A stretch of 64,000 bases of DNA from Planctomycetota bacterium. Its GTDB lineage: Bacteria > Planctomycetota > Phycisphaerae > Sedimentisphaerales > Anaerobacaceae. The stretch lies in assembly GCA_030605475.1 (NCBI GenBank), contig JAUWIG010000002.1, positions 22,055-86,054 of the forward strand, given 5' to 3'. The first letter of the stretch is position 1, and each line of letters opens with the position of its first letter. The notes under the pieces are model-generated. The model had not been told where the DNA came from. It did not search any database and saw only the letters and a list, made by a program, of their open reading frames with translations. Shown piece after piece: positions 1 through 7,225 of the stretch. A program made the position numbers and the translations under genes.

Positions 1-492
1 CGATTCTTTTCGCAAAATGGGACCCCCATTATATACCAAACCGTAACCGAGTTGTTGTAAAATTTCGTCTTCGGTATCATGCATTTTTTTTGCCTGGTCC
101 GGTGCCGAATCATCGAATCCGAGGTTGTGCAGCAGGCCGTGGGTTATGTAAAGTGCCAATTCAGCTTCGCTTGAATGCCCTCGCAGGCCCGCTTCCTTGA
201 TGGCCGTTTCTGCGTTGACAACCAGCTCGAGAGATTTTGAAGAGTTTGTATCAGGGTCCGACAAGTCGAAGCTCAAACAATCAGTAGGACAGTTGTGATT
301 CAAAAACTGTTTGTTTACTTTACGGATTTCAGTGTCGTTGACTATTGCAATACTGACCGTTGCTTTTGAGAGCTTGAAACGAGTGCAGATGGCTTTGACC
401 AATTTTTTAAGCTTAGGCAGGTCAACGTCTATATCTTTGAAATTTTTGGCGATTTGAACGACTATGTCCTGGTCTTGTTTTTCAGCGCTCAT
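1..492 (-). CDS. ybeY: Endoribonuclease YbeY (rRNA maturation factor), 3' end beyond the window
   Basis: YbeY is a single-domain metal-dependent RNase needed for 16S rRNA 3' processing and 70S ribosome quality control. The reading frame from the ATG at 492 stays open to the window edge (164 codons). The metal-site region reads HGLLHNLGFDD, near the C-terminus as expected, followed by the usual acidic helix and LGYG. Two of the three zinc histidines are present; the third, normally the final H of the motif, is Asp. The start overlaps the end of pgpH by 11 bp, and the order phoH-pgpH-ybeY matches Bacillus-type genomes. The last visible codons come from a dispersed repeat (GGTCCCATTTTGCGA), so the C-terminal tail is repeat-derived. 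The family call is secure; catalysis with Asp in the third position is not tested. Confidence 0.9.
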   Translation of the reverse strand, partial: MSAEKQDQDIVVQIAKNFKDIDVDLPKLKKLVKAICTRFKLSKATVSIAIVNDTEIRKVNKQFLNHNCPTDCLSFDLSDPDTNSSKSLELVVNAETAIKEAGLRGHSSEAELALYITHGLLHNLGFDDSAPDQAKKMHDTEDEILQQLGYGLVYNGGPILRKES

Positions 493-2098
493 AATTGTTT
501 TTTTGCTTGATTTGCTCACGTCGAGATTGTGTCTCTTCCAGGGTTCCCGTTTTGTGTTCTTTTTGCAAAGTGGGATTCCCCGGTTTGTCGGGCGGTCTTG
601 GAGGGTCCCCATTTTGCGACTTGTTGTGGGGTGGGGTCCCTGGGTATGCGATTCGGCCGTGATAATGTGCCGCAAGAGTTTTTGATATGCTCGTCTCTAT
701 CTGACTTAATTCCCGCAGAGAAAGGTCGCATTCATCAAACTGGCCGTCCTGCAGGCGTTTCATAGTCATATTGTGTACGACCGCTTCTAACCTCGTTGGG
801 GTTACTTCGGTCAGCGACCTAACGGTGCCTTCTACAGCGTCAGCCAGCATCACAATGGCAGCTTCTTTTATTCGCGGCTTTGGACCGGCGTATCTAAATT
901 CAGCTTCAGAAGGCGGAGACTGTTTTTCATCATGTTTCTTTTTGGCCTCGTTGTAAAAATATTCGACCAGTGTTGTACCGTGGTGCGTTTCGATAAATTG
1001 CCGCAGCACAGCAGGCAAGGCATATTCCTTGGCCATTTCTATCCCGTCTTTTACGTGGCCTACGATAATCAATTGACTCATCGCTGGTGAGAGTTCTTTA
1101 TGCCGGCTGGTAGGGCCCATCTCGTTTTCGACGAAATAGGTGGGCTTATTGATTTTTCCAATATCGTGGTAATAAGCACCGACCCTGCATAAGAGGCCGT
1201 TGCGTCCGATTGCCTCGGCGGCGGCTTCAGCGATAGAGCCAACTAACAAACTGTGGCTGAATGTCCCGGGCGCTTCCATAGCAAGTCTTTTTAACAAGGG
1301 CTGATTCGCATCGCTGTAGTCCAGGAGCGTCATACTTGTCGCTATGCGGAAGACTCTTTCGATAAGCGGCAGCAAGCTTTGAATGAGCAGGCCAACCGAT
1401 AGAGTGATTCCCGCGTGGTAGCCTGCATTGCTAAAGATATCGGCAAGCCGGTGGTCTTGGGCCCGAAACTCCAACGCCAGCGTTGTTATGAACACTATTA
1501 CCGCTGCAAAGGTACTGACCTCAAGCAGTTTCATTCTTGTGCGGATTTCTCTCAACGAGAAACAGCAGGTAATAACGCCAGCAGCCATTATCAAAAACAG
1601 GTTGATATTCGCTATGTGGTCTGCGGCGAAACAGGCAAACAGACAATAGAATATACTCATACCTATTGCGAAACGCTGGTCATAGGCGATTGTCAAAATG
1701 ATGGCTACTGTTACGGCGCTTCCGGTGGCCCAAAAGGTATGATTGGTCAATAACGTGCCAAGTTTGGTTGTGGCTAATAATAAGATAAATAGGCCGACCA
1801 GTGCCAAAGCTCTGGCGTGGTTTTTTATTATTCGCTTTTGGTAACGATGGATATAGAAGCCGACAGCCGAAGAAATCAGCACCACTATGACGATTGTCGG
1901 TATCAGACCGAGATAGCGCGCCTGCTGGATTAGCTCGAAGGAAAGAACAGGGATGCAAAGAGCGACGAAGAGCAGCAATAGCAGTACCGAACTTATAACG
2001 TCGGTGTTGACGAGCCGGCTTATTTGCGAAAAGCGCTCGGTAGTTATGTTCTTACGCACCCGGCTGCGCCGAGGACTTGTTTTTTTCAAAAACCACAT
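482..2098 (-). CDS. pgpH: PgpH-type membrane HD phosphohydrolase lacking the extracellular sensor domain
   Basis: Members of this family (7TMR-HD, PgpH/YqfF) hydrolyse cyclic di-AMP in Listeria and relatives. The 538-residue protein has about eight hydrophobic segments between residues 35 and 265, then a cytosolic HD domain with SHSLLVGS, YYHDIGK and later MLADAVEG, which supply the metal-binding His/Asp residues. Typical members are about 700 residues, with a large extracellular domain between TM1 and TM2; here TM1 runs almost directly into TM2, so the sensor domain is missing. After the usual C-terminal HGRIAYP there is a tail of about 50 Pro/Lys/Gln-rich residues encoded by a dispersed repeat also found upstream of purA. 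An AAGGT Shine-Dalgarno lies 7 nt before the ATG. It sits in the phoH-pgpH-ybeY block. The substrate is inferred from the family only. Confidence 0.88.
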   Translation of the reverse strand: MWFLKKTSPRRSRVRKNITTERFSQISRLVNTDVISSVLLLLLFVALCIPVLSFELIQQARYLGLIPTIVIVVLISSAVGFYIHRYQKRIIKNHARALALVGLFILLLATTKLGTLLTNHTFWATGSAVTVAIILTIAYDQRFAIGMSIFYCLFACFAADHIANINLFLIMAAGVITCCFSLREIRTRMKLLEVSTFAAVIVFITTLALEFRAQDHRLADIFSNAGYHAGITLSVGLLIQSLLPLIERVFRIATSMTLLDYSDANQPLLKRLAMEAPGTFSHSLLVGSIAEAAAEAIGRNGLLCRVGAYYHDIGKINKPTYFVENEMGPTSRHKELSPAMSQLIIVGHVKDGIEMAKEYALPAVLRQFIETHHGTTLVEYFYNEAKKKHDEKQSPPSEAEFRYAGPKPRIKEAAIVMLADAVEGTVRSLTEVTPTRLEAVVHNMTMKRLQDGQFDECDLSLRELSQIETSISKTLAAHYHGRIAYPGTPPHNKSQNGDPPRPPDKPGNPTLQKEHKTGTLEETQSRREQIKQKNNYER

Positions 2099-2132
2099 TT
2101 ATTTACCTTATGGTCTTGCATTTTTCGCTTTA

Positions 2133-2194
2133 CCCCGTTAGAAATCCTTGCTAAACGCAGGGTAAGTACCACCGGCGTTTTATTTCTGACGGGG
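2133..2194. repeat. Long inverted repeat between phoH and pgpH
   Basis: Arms CCCCGTTAGAAAT (2133-2145) and ATTTCTGACGGGG (2182-2194) match at 12 of 13 positions across a 36-bp loop. It begins right behind the phoH stop codon. It could fold in the mRNA as an attenuator or stabiliser, or be another dispersed palindromic repeat. There is no following T-run on the minus strand to make it a standard terminator. Confidence 0.7.
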
Positions 2195-2195
2195 T

Positions 2196-3131
2196 TTATG
2201 TTTTACGCTTCCCATAAGCCTGTACGATATTTTGAACCAATCGATGTCGTACAATGTCCCTCTGGGTTAATTCTATAGAAGCTATACCTTTGATTCGTCG
2301 CAGCGTTTCCATTGCTTCGACCATTCCGCTTTTTTGGCCGACATCTAAGTCGATTTGCGTTACGTCACCTGTTATTATCATCTTGGAACCGCGACCCAAT
2401 CTGGTTAAAATCATTAACATCTGCAATGATGATGTGTTTTGGGCCTCGTCACAGATGATTGCTGCTTCGTTTAATGTTCGACCGCGCATAAAGGCAAGCG
2501 GAATAATCTCGATAATATCCAGTTCCATAAATTTTTTCATCTGGGCAAAATCCATCATATCTTCAAGAGCGTCAAAAAGGGGGCGAAGATATGGGTTTAC
2601 CTTTGCCTGTATATCGCCCGGTAAAAAACCAAGTTTTTCACCTGCCTCCACAGCCGGACGGGCAAGGACGATTCTTCTGATTTGCTTTTTCTTCAGCATT
2701 GAGACCGCAACTGCAACGGCCAGGTATGTTTTGCCTGTTCCGGCTGGTCCTATGCAAAACGTAAGGTCGTTAGCCAGCATTATTTCGATGTACTTTAGCT
2801 GTCCCTTGGTGGACGGCTCGATGACCTTCTTGTGGGAATAGACGGTAATAGCCTTGCCGGTCTCGCTGGTTAGGGACGAATCTTTTTGAGCGATAAAGGC
2901 TTTTACATCATTGGCGGTGAGCGAGCCATATTTGATTAGGCGTTTTTGCATTCTATCGATAACTTCGGCAACGGTGTTTACATCTTTTTCTTTGCCGGTG
3001 ATTATTAGATTAGACTGTCGAGCGGTGATTTGGACACCAAGGGATTGACGCAAAAGGCGCAGGTGGCTGTCGGCAGGGCCAAACAACTCAACCTGCTTGG
3101 GTGCTGGGTCTAATTGTATGGTAACTTCCAA
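2196..3131 (-). CDS. phoH: PhoH family ATPase
   Basis: PhoH is a cytosolic P-loop ATPase of helicase-like fold, usually linked to YbeY and RNA metabolism; its exact substrate is unsettled. The 311-residue protein starts with a KH-like N-terminal part (about residues 1-90). It then has the Walker A GPAGTGKT (near residue 131), the PAVEAGEKLGFLPGD segment typical of the family, and the Walker B-like AIICDEAQN. Length is normal. The start is a TTG at 3131, chosen because a GAGGA Shine-Dalgarno lies about 6 nt upstream; no ATG fits the N-terminus. The gap to cdsA is 12 bp, so they are co-transcribed. Confidence 0.92.
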   Translation of the reverse strand: MEVTIQLDPAPKQVELFGPADSHLRLLRQSLGVQITARQSNLIITGKEKDVNTVAEVIDRMQKRLIKYGSLTANDVKAFIAQKDSSLTSETGKAITVYSHKKVIEPSTKGQLKYIEIMLANDLTFCIGPAGTGKTYLAVAVAVSMLKKKQIRRIVLARPAVEAGEKLGFLPGDIQAKVNPYLRPLFDALEDMMDFAQMKKFMELDIIEIIPLAFMRGRTLNEAAIICDEAQNTSSLQMLMILTRLGRGSKMIITGDVTQIDLDVGQKSGMVEAMETLRRIKGIASIELTQRDIVRHRLVQNIVQAYGKRKT

Positions 3132-3143
3132 AGTTTTCCTCTG

Positions 3144-4001
3144 TCAGGAACTGTACATAAGGAACAAATACGCAAAAGGCGCCGCTACCAGAGGTGAATC
3201 AATGATATCCAATATTCCGCCGAAGCCGGGCACATTGTTTGCTGAATCTTTTTGTTCGGCGTCTCGCTTCATCATAGACTCGGACAAATCACCAAACTGG
3301 CCTATAAACGCAAAGCAAAAGCCAAAGATTGCGGCCAACCACCAAACCATTATACCAAAACCGGTGGCAAAGAGAATAGCAACTATCATTGCGACTGCGA
3401 CGGCACCGGCCATACCTTCCCACGTCTTGCCGGGACTGATTTTAGGAGAAAACTTGTGCTTGCCAAAAAGCTTGCCGAATGCATAAGCTCCTATATCAGA
3501 AGATTTTACAACAAAAACAAACATAAGCAGCAGCCAAGGCCCAAAGTCGATACGGATGGCTACACAGAAACTGCTTAAAAGCCCCAGATAAATAATAGAA
3601 AAATAATTTGCTCCACAATTAGCTATCACCGCTGACGTCCCGTAGTGGATATATTGGTATAAAAGCAGTCCCAACAGCACAAAAGCTGAGAGAAAAACCA
3701 GGTAAATTTGCGGCGGAACTTCTATAAGTTGTCGCCAGTACCAACTCGTGGCGAACAAAGTCGAGGCAATGATTGAAACAGGGGTGAAAATCTTCAGGTT
3801 TTTCGCCGCTGCAAGCTTGGACAATTCGAGCTGAGCCGGGACTATCAGAAGTGCAATAAGGATACAAAGAACTGTCCCCTGCACCGGCTTGTCATCGATT
3901 GCCGAAGCGGTTATGGAGCCATCCATCCAGCCGCCGAAAATGACAATAGCGGCAAAGAATACCGCCATCAACGTGCCGAAAAGCAATCTGTGTTTTAGCA
4001 T
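3144..4001 (-). CDS. cdsA: Phosphatidate cytidylyltransferase
   Basis: CdsA is an integral membrane enzyme that makes CDP-diacylglycerol from phosphatidate and CTP, the branch point of phospholipid synthesis. The 285-residue protein has about seven to eight hydrophobic segments, the cytosolic signature KSSDIGAYAFGKLFGKH, then SPGKTWEG. The C-terminal signature is drifted: MKRDAEQKDS is present, but the usual HGG..DR part reads FGGILDIID. The position between uppS and phoH, with pgpA elsewhere in the window, fits envelope lipid supply. The 61-bp gap to uppS and 12-bp gap to phoH suggest one operon. Confidence 0.9.
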   Translation of the reverse strand: MLKHRLLFGTLMAVFFAAIVIFGGWMDGSITASAIDDKPVQGTVLCILIALLIVPAQLELSKLAAAKNLKIFTPVSIIASTLFATSWYWRQLIEVPPQIYLVFLSAFVLLGLLLYQYIHYGTSAVIANCGANYFSIIYLGLLSSFCVAIRIDFGPWLLLMFVFVVKSSDIGAYAFGKLFGKHKFSPKISPGKTWEGMAGAVAVAMIVAILFATGFGIMVWWLAAIFGFCFAFIGQFGDLSESMMKRDAEQKDSANNVPGFGGILDIIDSPLVAAPFAYLFLMYSS

Positions 4002-4062
4002 AATTTTTAGCGGTTAGTTATTTGCAACTCGATTGTTAATCGTTTTAGGTACGAAAAACCAT

Positions 4063-4851
4063 TCACTCCTCTCTAATCGTGCCGAAACGCCGGTTCCGTT
4101 GTGCGTAAGCCAGTATTGCTTTTTCCAAATCTGCTTTTTTGAAATCCGGCCAAAGGGCCTCTGCGACGTAAAATTCGCTGTATGAAATTTGCCAGAGCAG
4201 AAAGTTGCTGACCCTCATTTCGTTTGCGGTGCGTATCAAAAGGTCCGGCTCGGCAAGGCCGGCGGTGCACAGGTGCCGGCTTATGCACTCTTCGTTGATG
4301 TCTTCGATGTTGAGTTGTCCGTTTTTGTATTCTTGTGCAATTTTTTTAGTTGCATCTATTATCTCAGTTCTGCCGCCGTAGTTTAGCGCCAGCGCAAGTA
4401 TCATTCCGGGATTGTCGGCGGTTATTCTCATAGTTTCTGCAAGCCCTGTTTTTACTGCTGTAGGCAGTTGGGCCACTTGGCCGAGATGAATCAGCTTTAC
4501 GTTATTTTTCATTAGCGTAGGACGAATCTCGACGAGATATCGAGCATAGAGACGCATTAGAGAATCGACTTCAGATTTGGGTCTCTTCCAGTTTTCTATA
4601 CTAAAGGAATATAAAGTCAGAGATTCGATGCCGAAGTCAACGCAGCATTGTGCTATTTTTTCGACTGTTTTTCCGCCTTGGTGGTGTCCCACCGCTCGGG
4701 GCACACCTTTTTTTTGTGCCCATCGCCCGTTGCCGTCCATAATTATGGCGATGTGCCGGGGCATCTGTTCGAGCGTCAGCCCAAGGCGCTTGGCAGTTTT
4801 TTTTTGTTTTTCTTCGAAACTCTTTTCCAATTTCTGCAGGTCGAAAATCAT
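4063..4851 (-). CDS. uppS: Isoprenyl transferase (undecaprenyl diphosphate synthase)
   Basis: UppS condenses isopentenyl diphosphate onto farnesyl diphosphate in cis to build the C55 lipid carrier for peptidoglycan. The 262-residue protein carries the catalytic IIMDGNGRWA motif near residue 35 with the following RAVGHHQGG. It also has the later YSFSIENWKRP, LALNYGGRTEI, LIRTANEMRVSNFLLWQ and AYAQRNRRFG blocks. In the fourth block the usual RTSGE reads RTANE, a change in the diphosphate-binding segment. The start overlaps the purA stop by 4 bp (ATGA), which implies translational coupling. It is followed by cdsA, a common pairing. Confidence 0.93.
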   Translation of the reverse strand: MIFDLQKLEKSFEEKQKKTAKRLGLTLEQMPRHIAIIMDGNGRWAQKKGVPRAVGHHQGGKTVEKIAQCCVDFGIESLTLYSFSIENWKRPKSEVDSLMRLYARYLVEIRPTLMKNNVKLIHLGQVAQLPTAVKTGLAETMRITADNPGMILALALNYGGRTEIIDATKKIAQEYKNGQLNIEDINEECISRHLCTAGLAEPDLLIRTANEMRVSNFLLWQISYSEFYVAEALWPDFKKADLEKAILAYAQRNRRFGTIREE

Positions 4852-6122
4852 CTAAATATCGTTTGACTTCGTTTTGGTCCTACACCAATGATTGTGATTG
4901 GTTTGCCGATTTTCTCTTCGATAAGCATAATATAGTTCCGCGCGTTCAAGGGCAAATCGTGAAAATTATTTACTTCGGTTATGTCCTCTTCCCAGCCTGG
5001 GACAGTTTCGTAAATGCACTCGGCCCGTGAAAGTTTGGTCGTATTTGCGGGGAAGAAAGTTGTTTTCTTACCGTTAATTTTGTATGCCCTGCAAATTTTT
5101 ATTTCCTTTAGGCCGGTTAGTGTGTCGAGGTGCATCAATGCTATACAATCAATTGAGCCGATGGTTACGGCATAGGATACGGCTACGGCGTCGAACCACC
5201 CACATCGACGGGGTCGGCCGGTAGTGGTACCATATTCGTTTCCTTTGTCGCGAATGTATTGACCGATTTCATTATCCTGCTCGGTAGGGAAAGGACCGGA
5301 ACCGACCCTTGTTGTGTAGGCCTTGCCCACGCCGAAGAATTTATCAACCATTTTGGCCGGTACACCGCTGCCGGCAGGCATACCGAGTGAGCTTGCGTTC
5401 GAGCTGGTTACAAATGGAAAAGTGCCGTGGTCCAAGTCCAGCAGTGAGCCCTGGGCGCCTTCAAAAAGAATAGATTTACCGTCGGCTATTGATTTGTGCA
5501 GGAATTCGGTTGTATCAGTTGTGAATGGCAGGAGCTTGTCGGCGTAGGATTTACACTTCTCGAAGATGTCGTCGGCGTTTATCGGCTCGGCGTTATAAAG
5601 AGCTGCAAAGATTTTGTTTTTGTATTCCACGATGGTTTGCAGTTGAGCTTTGAGCCTTTCGAGGTTTCTTAAATCGGCCATACGCAGGGCATAGCTTCTG
5701 CCGACCTTGTCTGCGTAACAGGGGCCCACGCCCCGAATGGTTGTGCCGAGTTTGTTTTTGCCGAGTGATTCTTCGCGTAATCGGTCTTCTTTTTTGTGAT
5801 AATCCAGGACCACGTGGGCGTTTTCACTTATAAAAAGCCTTTTTGTTAACGTGATATTTTTTTGGGCCAGGCGCTCAATTTCTTTCATAAGGGTGTCCGG
5901 GTCAACCACTACGCCGTTTCCGATTACGCAGATGGTGCCTGGCCGAACTACGCCGCTGGGCAAAAGGTGTAAAGCAAAGGTGTCCTCGCCTATGACAACA
6001 GTGTGGCCGGCATTGGCGCCGCCGCTGTATCTGACGACGATATCGCTGTGCTCGGCGAGGACGTCGACGACCTTGCCCTTGCCTTCATCGCCCCACTGTA
6101 ATCCGATAATGCAGGAATTCAT
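4848..6122 (-). CDS. purA: Adenylosuccinate synthetase
   Basis: PurA joins IMP and aspartate using GTP, the first committed step to AMP. The 424-residue protein begins MNSCIIGLQWGDEGKGKVVD; the WGDEGKGK loop and the NAGHTVV block are catalytic. Further blocks include GTTIRGVGPCYADK, LFEGAQGSLLDLDHGTFPFVTSS and the arginine loop TTGRPRRCGWFD. The start at 6122 was chosen because family members begin right at the Gly-rich strand. An in-frame extension to 6209 exists, but it is encoded by a dispersed repeat. A GAGGGA Shine-Dalgarno lies about 9 nt upstream. It leads the minus-strand operon into uppS. Confidence 0.96.
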   Translation of the reverse strand: MNSCIIGLQWGDEGKGKVVDVLAEHSDIVVRYSGGANAGHTVVIGEDTFALHLLPSGVVRPGTICVIGNGVVVDPDTLMKEIERLAQKNITLTKRLFISENAHVVLDYHKKEDRLREESLGKNKLGTTIRGVGPCYADKVGRSYALRMADLRNLERLKAQLQTIVEYKNKIFAALYNAEPINADDIFEKCKSYADKLLPFTTDTTEFLHKSIADGKSILFEGAQGSLLDLDHGTFPFVTSSNASSLGMPAGSGVPAKMVDKFFGVGKAYTTRVGSGPFPTEQDNEIGQYIRDKGNEYGTTTGRPRRCGWFDAVAVSYAVTIGSIDCIALMHLDTLTGLKEIKICRAYKINGKKTTFFPANTTKLSRAECIYETVPGWEEDITEVNNFHDLPLNARNYIMLIEEKIGKPITIIGVGPKRSQTIFR

Positions 6123-6129
6123 TTGTTTC

Positions 6130-6200
6130 CGTCCCTCAGGGCCCCCATTTTGCGACGTACTGCAGAGTGGGAGCCGTCGCAAAATGGGAACCCTTAAAAA
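6130..6200. repeat. Dispersed repeat with inverted CAAAATGGG arms, in the purA leader
   Basis: CCCCCATTTTGCGAC is followed about 35 bp later by its inverse GTCGCAAAATGGG. The same sequence occurs inside the pgpH 3' coding end (about 590-620) and in the ybeY end (8-25). It forms a potential hairpin in the purA leader RNA. Confidence 0.75.
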
Positions 6201-6284
6201 TGTTGCCAAAGATAAACCGCAACAGCCTACGGGCGTAACCCATTGCGGCCAACTGATTAAATTTTAGATATTATTTCGATAATT

Positions 6285-6746
6285 TCAACTGATTTTTGCC
6301 ACCAGATGGTCCAAAATGGCAGCTAAATTGTCGTATGTTTTATAACTTAGTTTGCGGTTGACTTCATTGCCGTCTTTATCTTTGTGTGTGATGATAAAGT
6401 AGCCCTTGGAGCCAAAGTATGTCTTATCTATTTTTTGTATGGAATCATAAGGGATTCTTTTTTTGTCTCCCAATATAAGTTCGTTTTCGTCGGCGATGAC
6501 CTTCTTATTCCTTATTCTGAACAGATATGCGCCTAAAAGCACTGCGGCACCGATAAAAGTTGGTGGTGACTTTTGATTAAAGGACAAGGTGCTGTCCGCC
6601 GTGCCATCGGCATCGGTGTGTTTTTCCCTGAACTCCTCACTAAAATAGCCGTCATACCCAAACCAGATTGCAAGAACAATGCAAACAATAATATAGATTT
6701 TGAAGTTGGTCTTTTTGAATTTGCTGAATGGCGCTTCAATAGCCAT
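6285..6746 (-). CDS. Small two-helix membrane protein with a PH-like tail, unknown function
   Basis: I do not recognise a named family. The 153-residue protein has two hydrophobic helices, about residues 16-30 (IYIIVCIVLAIWFGY) and 65-78 (FIGAAVLLGAYLF). These are split by a polar acidic loop containing GTADSTLSF. The remaining 75 residues are charged and beta-rich (IPYDSIQKIDKTYF, GYFIITHKDKDG), resembling the bPH-type domains found behind paired TM helices. An AGGAG Shine-Dalgarno lies 10 nt upstream of the ATG. The small gene at 6800-6964 precedes it by 53 bp on the same strand, suggesting a two-gene unit set apart from purA. Confidence 0.7.
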   Translation of the reverse strand: MAIEAPFSKFKKTNFKIYIIVCIVLAIWFGYDGYFSEEFREKHTDADGTADSTLSFNQKSPPTFIGAAVLLGAYLFRIRNKKVIADENELILGDKKRIPYDSIQKIDKTYFGSKGYFIITHKDKDGNEVNRKLSYKTYDNLAAILDHLVAKIS

Positions 6747-6799
6747 TTTAATATTTCTCCTGGAACCTACGTTAATCGTTATAGTCAGCCGAACGTTTA

Positions 6800-6964
6800 T
6801 TATACATTTAAATATTCTGTTTCCCAGATTTTTTCAGTTAAACTTTCCAGTTCTTCGTCATACTTTTTTAGCACCTCGAAATATTCATCAGAGACCACAC
6901 TTTTATAGACGTAGTCGTCGATTTTCTTTGCCAGCAGTTTTCTAAGGCGCTTATGATTTACCAT
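6800..6964 (-). CDS. Small charged protein of 54 residues, unknown
   Basis: The ATG at 6964 opens a 54-codon frame ending at 6800. The product starts MVNHKRLRKLLAKKIDDYV and continues with an acidic amphipathic helix (YFEVLKKYDEELESL, TEKIWETEYL). It looks helical and coiled-coil-like, with no membrane segment. No clear Shine-Dalgarno is visible. Support rests on the clean amino-acid make-up and on lying just upstream of the membrane gene on the same strand. It could be a chance frame. Confidence 0.45.
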   Translation of the reverse strand: MVNHKRLRKLLAKKIDDYVYKSVVSDEYFEVLKKYDEELESLTEKIWETEYLNV

Positions 6965-7225
6965 ATTTGATTAGTGCTGAGGATATGACTTCCGGCTTCA
7001 TTTTGACTCCCCTTTCCCGCCAAAATCATTAACAAGAAGATTTACCCAAAAGACACTTTGGTCGAATATTAATTACGTAATTATTGCGTAAATTCAAGCT
7101 TATCTCAAGAGGTAAATCAACACAAAACGGACGAAAATATAACAATAAAAGGCAAAAGCTTAAGTTCGGCCCGCAAACCTTGGTCAGGACTTTTAAGATT
7201 GCAATATCGACCAGACAAACCGCAA

